A DNA stretch of 64,000 nucleotides. Source: Achatina immaculata (taxonomy: Eukaryota; Mollusca; Gastropoda; Stylommatophora; Achatinidae). The stretch lies in contig CM019696.1 in assembly GCA_009760885.1 (NCBI GenBank), positions 43,494,358 to 43,558,357 on the forward strand, read 5' to 3'. Positions within the stretch are counted from its first letter, which is position 1. The number at the start of each line of letters is the position of its first letter. The translations under genes and the position numbers were made by a program. The notes beneath the pieces were generated by a model. That model saw only the letters and a list, made by a program, of their open reading frames with translations, made no database searches and was not told the DNA's origin. Positions 60,150 through 64,000 of this stretch are shown piece by piece.

Positions 60150-60329
60150 CAAGAAGCAGCACACTGAACACGGCCACAGTTGAGAGTTTAAGTCAAGAAA
60201 ATTTCAGCCAATGAGACGCTCTGAGAGTTTGAACTTAGCATTGCGGCCAATAAAAACATGCAGGACATAGGTTCTGTTTGATTTACATACATTGCTGGTC
60301 TTGGTGCACCCCAAGTGTAAACCTGGTCT
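60150..60329. other. Short unique spacer
   Basis: No feature recognised. Confidence 0.5.
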
Positions 60330-60918
60330 GAGAACATCTTTGTTTATCTTCCATGATGATAACATCTTTGTTTATCTTCCATAATGATAACATATTTGTT
60401 TATCTTACATGATGAGAACATCTTTGTTTATCTTCCATGATGATAACATCTTTGTTTATCTTACATGATGATAACATATTTGTTTATCTTACATGATGAT
60501 AACATCTTTGTTTATCTTCCATGATGATAACATATTTGTTTATCTTACATGATGAGAACATCTTTGTTTATCTTCCATGCTGATAACATCTTTGTTTATC
60601 TTCCATGATGATAACATCTTTGTTTATCTTCCATGATGATAACATCTTTGTTTATCTTCCATGACGCGAACATCTTTGTTATCTTCCATGATGATAACAT
60701 ATTTGTTTATCTTACATGATGATAACATCTTTGTTTATCTTCCATGATGATAACATATTTGTTTATCTTACATGATGAGAACATCTTTGTTTATCTTCCA
60801 TGCTGATAACATCTTTGTTTATCTTCCATGATGATAACATCTTTGTTTATCTTCCATGATGATAACATCTTTGTTTATCTTCCATGACGCGAACATCTTT
60901 GTTTATCTTCCATGATGT
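60330..60918. repeat. 28-bp satellite
   Basis: About 21 units contain ATGATAACATCTTTGTTTAT and CTTCCATG. A block of about eight units recurs with an offset of about 224 bp, each copy ending with the variant ATGACGCGAACATC. Confidence 0.94.
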
Positions 60919-60974
60919 GGCCATTATTTTTATCAAGGCTCAGGTTTTATTTGTGGAATGTTACTCACGTATAG

Positions 60975-60976
<2 letters not shown>

Positions 60977-61011
<35 letters not shown>
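60977..61011. repeat. TTA microsatellite
   Basis: About eleven uninterrupted TTA steps. Confidence 0.95.
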
Positions 61012-61297
61012 GCACTTTTCTTCGAAGGAGACAGTTTTGAAACAGCAGACATCAGCTGTTGTGAGTTTTGTCAGTCATCATGTTACTGAGCTGCTTCTGT
61101 CATGGCTGACTCTACCAATGTTTCATGTGCATAATCTGCAACAGCGAATGCGATGAATGTTTATTTGTGTTATTATTATTATTGATCTATAGTACAAGTT
61201 GATATAAAAGCGGAGATGTGACTTTTGATTTGTTGTGTAATGAGCTTTCTTACAGCGGGTAACTCTGTAAGCTCATTTCTTTCAGCCAAGATCTGGT
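61012..61297. other. Non-satellite stretch, no gene seen
   Basis: No ORF or repeat with support. Confidence 0.5.
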
Positions 61298-61731
61298 TGA
61301 TATTACTCTTTCTTGGAGTGAAGGTTCATTGATGTTTTACTCGTGCTTGGAGTGAAGGTTCATTGATGTTTTACTCGTGCTTGGAGTGAAGGTTCATTGA
61401 TGTTTTACTCGTGCTTGGAGTGAAGGTTCATTGATGTTTTACTTGTGCTTGGAGTGAAGGTTCATTGATGTTTTACTTGTGCTTGGAGTGAAGGTTCATT
61501 GATGTTTTACTTGTGCTTGGAGTGAAGGTTCATTGATGTTTTACTTGTGCTTGGAGTGAAGGTTCATTGATGTTTTACTTGTGCTTGGAGTGAAGGTTCA
61601 TTGATGTTTTACTTGTGCTTGGAGTGAAGGTTCATTGATGTTTTACTTGTGCTTGGAGTGAAGGTTCATTGATGTTTTACTTGTGCTTGGAGTGAAGGTT
61701 CATTGATGTTTTACTCGTGCTTGGAGGTTCA
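61298..61731. repeat. 34-bp satellite, highly uniform
   Basis: About 12 units contain GTGCTTGGAGTGAAGGTTCA and TTGATGTTTTACT. The outer units have ACTCGTG and the inner ones ACTTGTG, the only regular difference. Confidence 0.95.
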
Positions 61732-61779
61732 GTCCTACTTGACCCCGCTGACGGAGTCGATTCTGTGTTAATTGAGCTG

Positions 61780-64000
61780 TGGAATCAGAGATATCTGAGA
61801 TTGGTGATAGAATGGTATCAAAGATGTCTGAGATTGGTGATAGAGTGGAATCAATGATATTTGAGATTGATGACTGAGTGGAATAAAAGACATCTGAGAT
61901 TGGTGATAGAGTAGAATAAAGGACATATGAGATTGGTGATAGAGTGGAATAAAGGACATCTGAGATTGGTGATAGAGTAAATAATGGACATCTGAGATTG
62001 GTGATAGAGTGGAATAAAGGAAATATGAGATTGGTGATAGAGTGGAATAAAGAAAATATGAGAATGGTGACAGAATGGAACAAGGGATATATGAGATATG
62101 TGACAGAGTGGAATAAAGGAAATATGAGATTGATGGTAGAGTAGAATAAATTACATCTGAGGTTGGTGATCGAGTAGAATAAAGGACATCTGAGATTGGT
62201 GTTAGAGTGGAATCAGAGATATCTGAGATTGATGATAGAGTGGAATCATAGATATCTGAGATTGGTGATAGAGTGGAATCAGAGATATCTGAGATTGTTG
62301 ATAGAGTGTTATCAGGAATATCTGAGATTGGTGATTGAGTGGAAACAGAGATATCTGAGATTGGAGATGGAGTGGAATCAGGGATATCTGAGGTTGGTGA
62401 TAAAGTGGAATCTGAGTTATCTGAGATTGGTGATAGAGTGGAATCAGAGATATCTTAGATTGTTGATAGAGTGGAATCAGAGATATCTTAGATTGTTGAT
62501 AGAGTGGAAACAGAGATATCTGAGATTGTGATAGAGCGCAATCAGAGATATCTGAGATTGGTGATAGAGTAGAATCAAAGATATCTGAGATTACAGTGGA
62601 ATCAAAGATATCTGAGATTGGTGATAGAGTGAAATCAGAGATATCTGAGATTGGTGATAGAGTAGAATCAGAGATATCTGAGATTGGTGATAGAGTGGAA
62701 TCAGAGATATCTGAGACTGGTGATAGAATGTAATCAGGGATATCTGAGATTGGTGATAGAGTGAAATCAGAGATATCTGAGATTACAGTGGAATCAAAGA
62801 TATCTGAGATTGGTGATAGAGTGAAATCAGAGATATCTGAGATTGGTGATAGAGTAGAATCAGAGATATCGGAGATTGGTGATAGAGTGGAATCAAAGAT
62901 ATCTGAGATTGGTGATAGAGTAGAATCAGAGATATCTGAGATTGGTGTTAAAGTGGAATCAACGATATCTGAGATTGGTGATAGAGTGGAATCATAAATA
63001 TGTGTGATTGGTGATAGAGTGGATTCAGAGATATCTGAGATTAGAGTAGAATTAGAGATATCTGAGATTGATGATAGAGTGTAATCAGCGATATCTGAGA
63101 TTGATGATAGAGTGGAATCAGAGATATCTGAGATTGGTGATAAAGTGGAATCAGAGATATCTGAGATTGGTTATAGAGTGGAATCAGGAATATCTGAGAT
63201 TAGTGATAAAGTGGAATCAGAAATATCTGAGATTTGTGATAGAGTGGAATCAGAGATATCTGAGATTGGTGTTGAGTGGAATCAAAGATATCTGAGATTG
63301 GTGATAGAGTGGAATCAGGAATATCTGAGATTAGTGATAGAGTGGAATCAGAGATATCTGAGATTAGAGTAAAATCAGAGATATCTGAGATTGGTGTTAG
63401 AGTGTAATCAGCGATATCTGAGATTGATGATAGAGTGGAATCAGAGATATCTGAGATTGGTGATAAAGTGGAATCAGAGATATCTGAGATTGGTTATAGA
63501 GTGGAATCAGGAATATCTGAGATTAGTGATAAAGTGGAATCAGAAATATCTGAGATTTGTGATAGAGTGGAATCAGAGATATCTGAGATTGGTGTTGAGT
63601 GGAATCAAAGATATCTGAGATTGGTGATAGAGTGGAATCAGGAATATCTGAGATTAGTGATAGAGTGGAATCAGAGATATCTGAGATTAGAGTAAAATCA
63701 GAGATATCTGAGATTGGTGTTAGAGTAGAATCAGAGATAACTGAGATTGATGATAGAGTGGAATCGGCGATATCTGAGACTGGTGATAGATTGGAATCAA
63801 AGATATCTATGATTGATGATTGAGTGGAATAAAAGACATCTGAGGTTGTTGATAGAGTAGAATAAAGGACATCTGAGATTGATGATAGAGTGGAATAAAG
63901 GACATCTGAGATTGATGATATAGTGGAATAGAGGACATCTGAGATTGGTGATAGACTGGAATAAATGAAATATGACATTAGTGATTGAGTGGAATAAAGT
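61780..64000. repeat. 33-bp satellite, continues past the window
   Basis: About 65 units contain GAGTGGAATCAGAGATATCT and GAGATTGGTGATA. Most units contain TCAGAGATATCTGA, a 5-bp stem with a 4-nt loop. A block near 63045-63367 is repeated with an offset of 323 bp. The first and last parts of the array share the ATAAAGGACATCTGAG variant. The VESEISEIGDR translation is broken by stops and phase changes. Confidence 0.95.

Noticed and set aside
61780..63978. 11-residue coiled-coil-like repeats (VESEISEIGDR)
   Set aside because: The frames are repeatedly broken by stops and phase shifts, and the complementary strand is equally open. The 33-bp DNA period explains the pattern.
1..64000. Excess of unit lengths divisible by three, hinting at selection for coding
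   Set aside because: By my count about 14 of 30 arrays have such a period, against about 10 expected by chance. That is too small an excess to argue from, and stops interrupt the frames.

Overview
The window looks like intergenic or intronic DNA of an invertebrate animal. The evidence is two kinds of animal non-LTR retrotransposon (a CR1-like LINE whose first protein carries an SGNH esterase domain, and an RTE/CFDP2-like LINE), an extreme load of minisatellites, and no recognisable host exon, tRNA or rRNA. A lophotrochozoan such as a mollusc or annelid would fit, but this is an inference from element style and not a proven assignment. By summing my own coordinates, about 37 kb of the 64 kb lies in roughly 30 different tandem arrays (units of 9 to 55 bp) and about 15 kb is LINE sequence. 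Almost all long open frames here are satellite translations; the only convincing intact protein-coding gene is the 1030-residue RTE-like polyprotein at 10677-13769.

Layout. 1-960: decayed 3' half of an RTE-like LINE with an internally deleted second LINE inside it. 983-3435: four arrays (12, 23, 50 and 38 bp). 3936-18350: a purine-rich 34-bp satellite hosting a 3' LINE scrap (4505-4925) and a near full-length CR1-like element on the minus strand (about 5828-15340). Its ORF1 is split by the intact plus-strand RTE-like element (10367-13787) with a candidate 8-bp target duplication. A 1787-bp block spanning the RTE 3' end and the CR1 5' end is then tandemly duplicated (13554-15340 and 15341-17127). 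18394-25060: 30-, 28-, 32-, 22- and 39-bp arrays. 25061-25290: the 3' end of a third LINE family. 26090-33125: 26-bp, then a 5-kb G-rich array of about 40-50 bp units, then a 40/27-bp array and a 20-bp array. 33357-35650: an apparently identical 1147-bp tandem duplication of non-satellite DNA. 35680-44835: an 8-kb pyrimidine-biased array that changes unit length from 33 to 30 to 32 bp, then a 28-bp array. 45006-48475: a 24-bp array with an internal micro-inversion, a 27-bp array, a 30-bp palindrome, and a large inverted repeat enclosing a 15-bp array. 48862-55820: two decayed RTE-like copies, plus 21-, 9- and 27-bp arrays. 56222-64000: 38-, 20-, 28-, 34- and 33-bp arrays, the last running off the window.

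How the parts relate. The retrotransposons give a relative order of events: the CR1-like element entered a purine satellite, the RTE-like element entered the CR1-like ORF1, and a tandem duplication then copied the junction. All four recognisable CR1-type 3' termini in the window abut the purine/pyrimidine satellite in the same relative orientation, which is the most interesting structural pattern seen. No host operon, pathway or regulatory circuit can be supported from this sequence.
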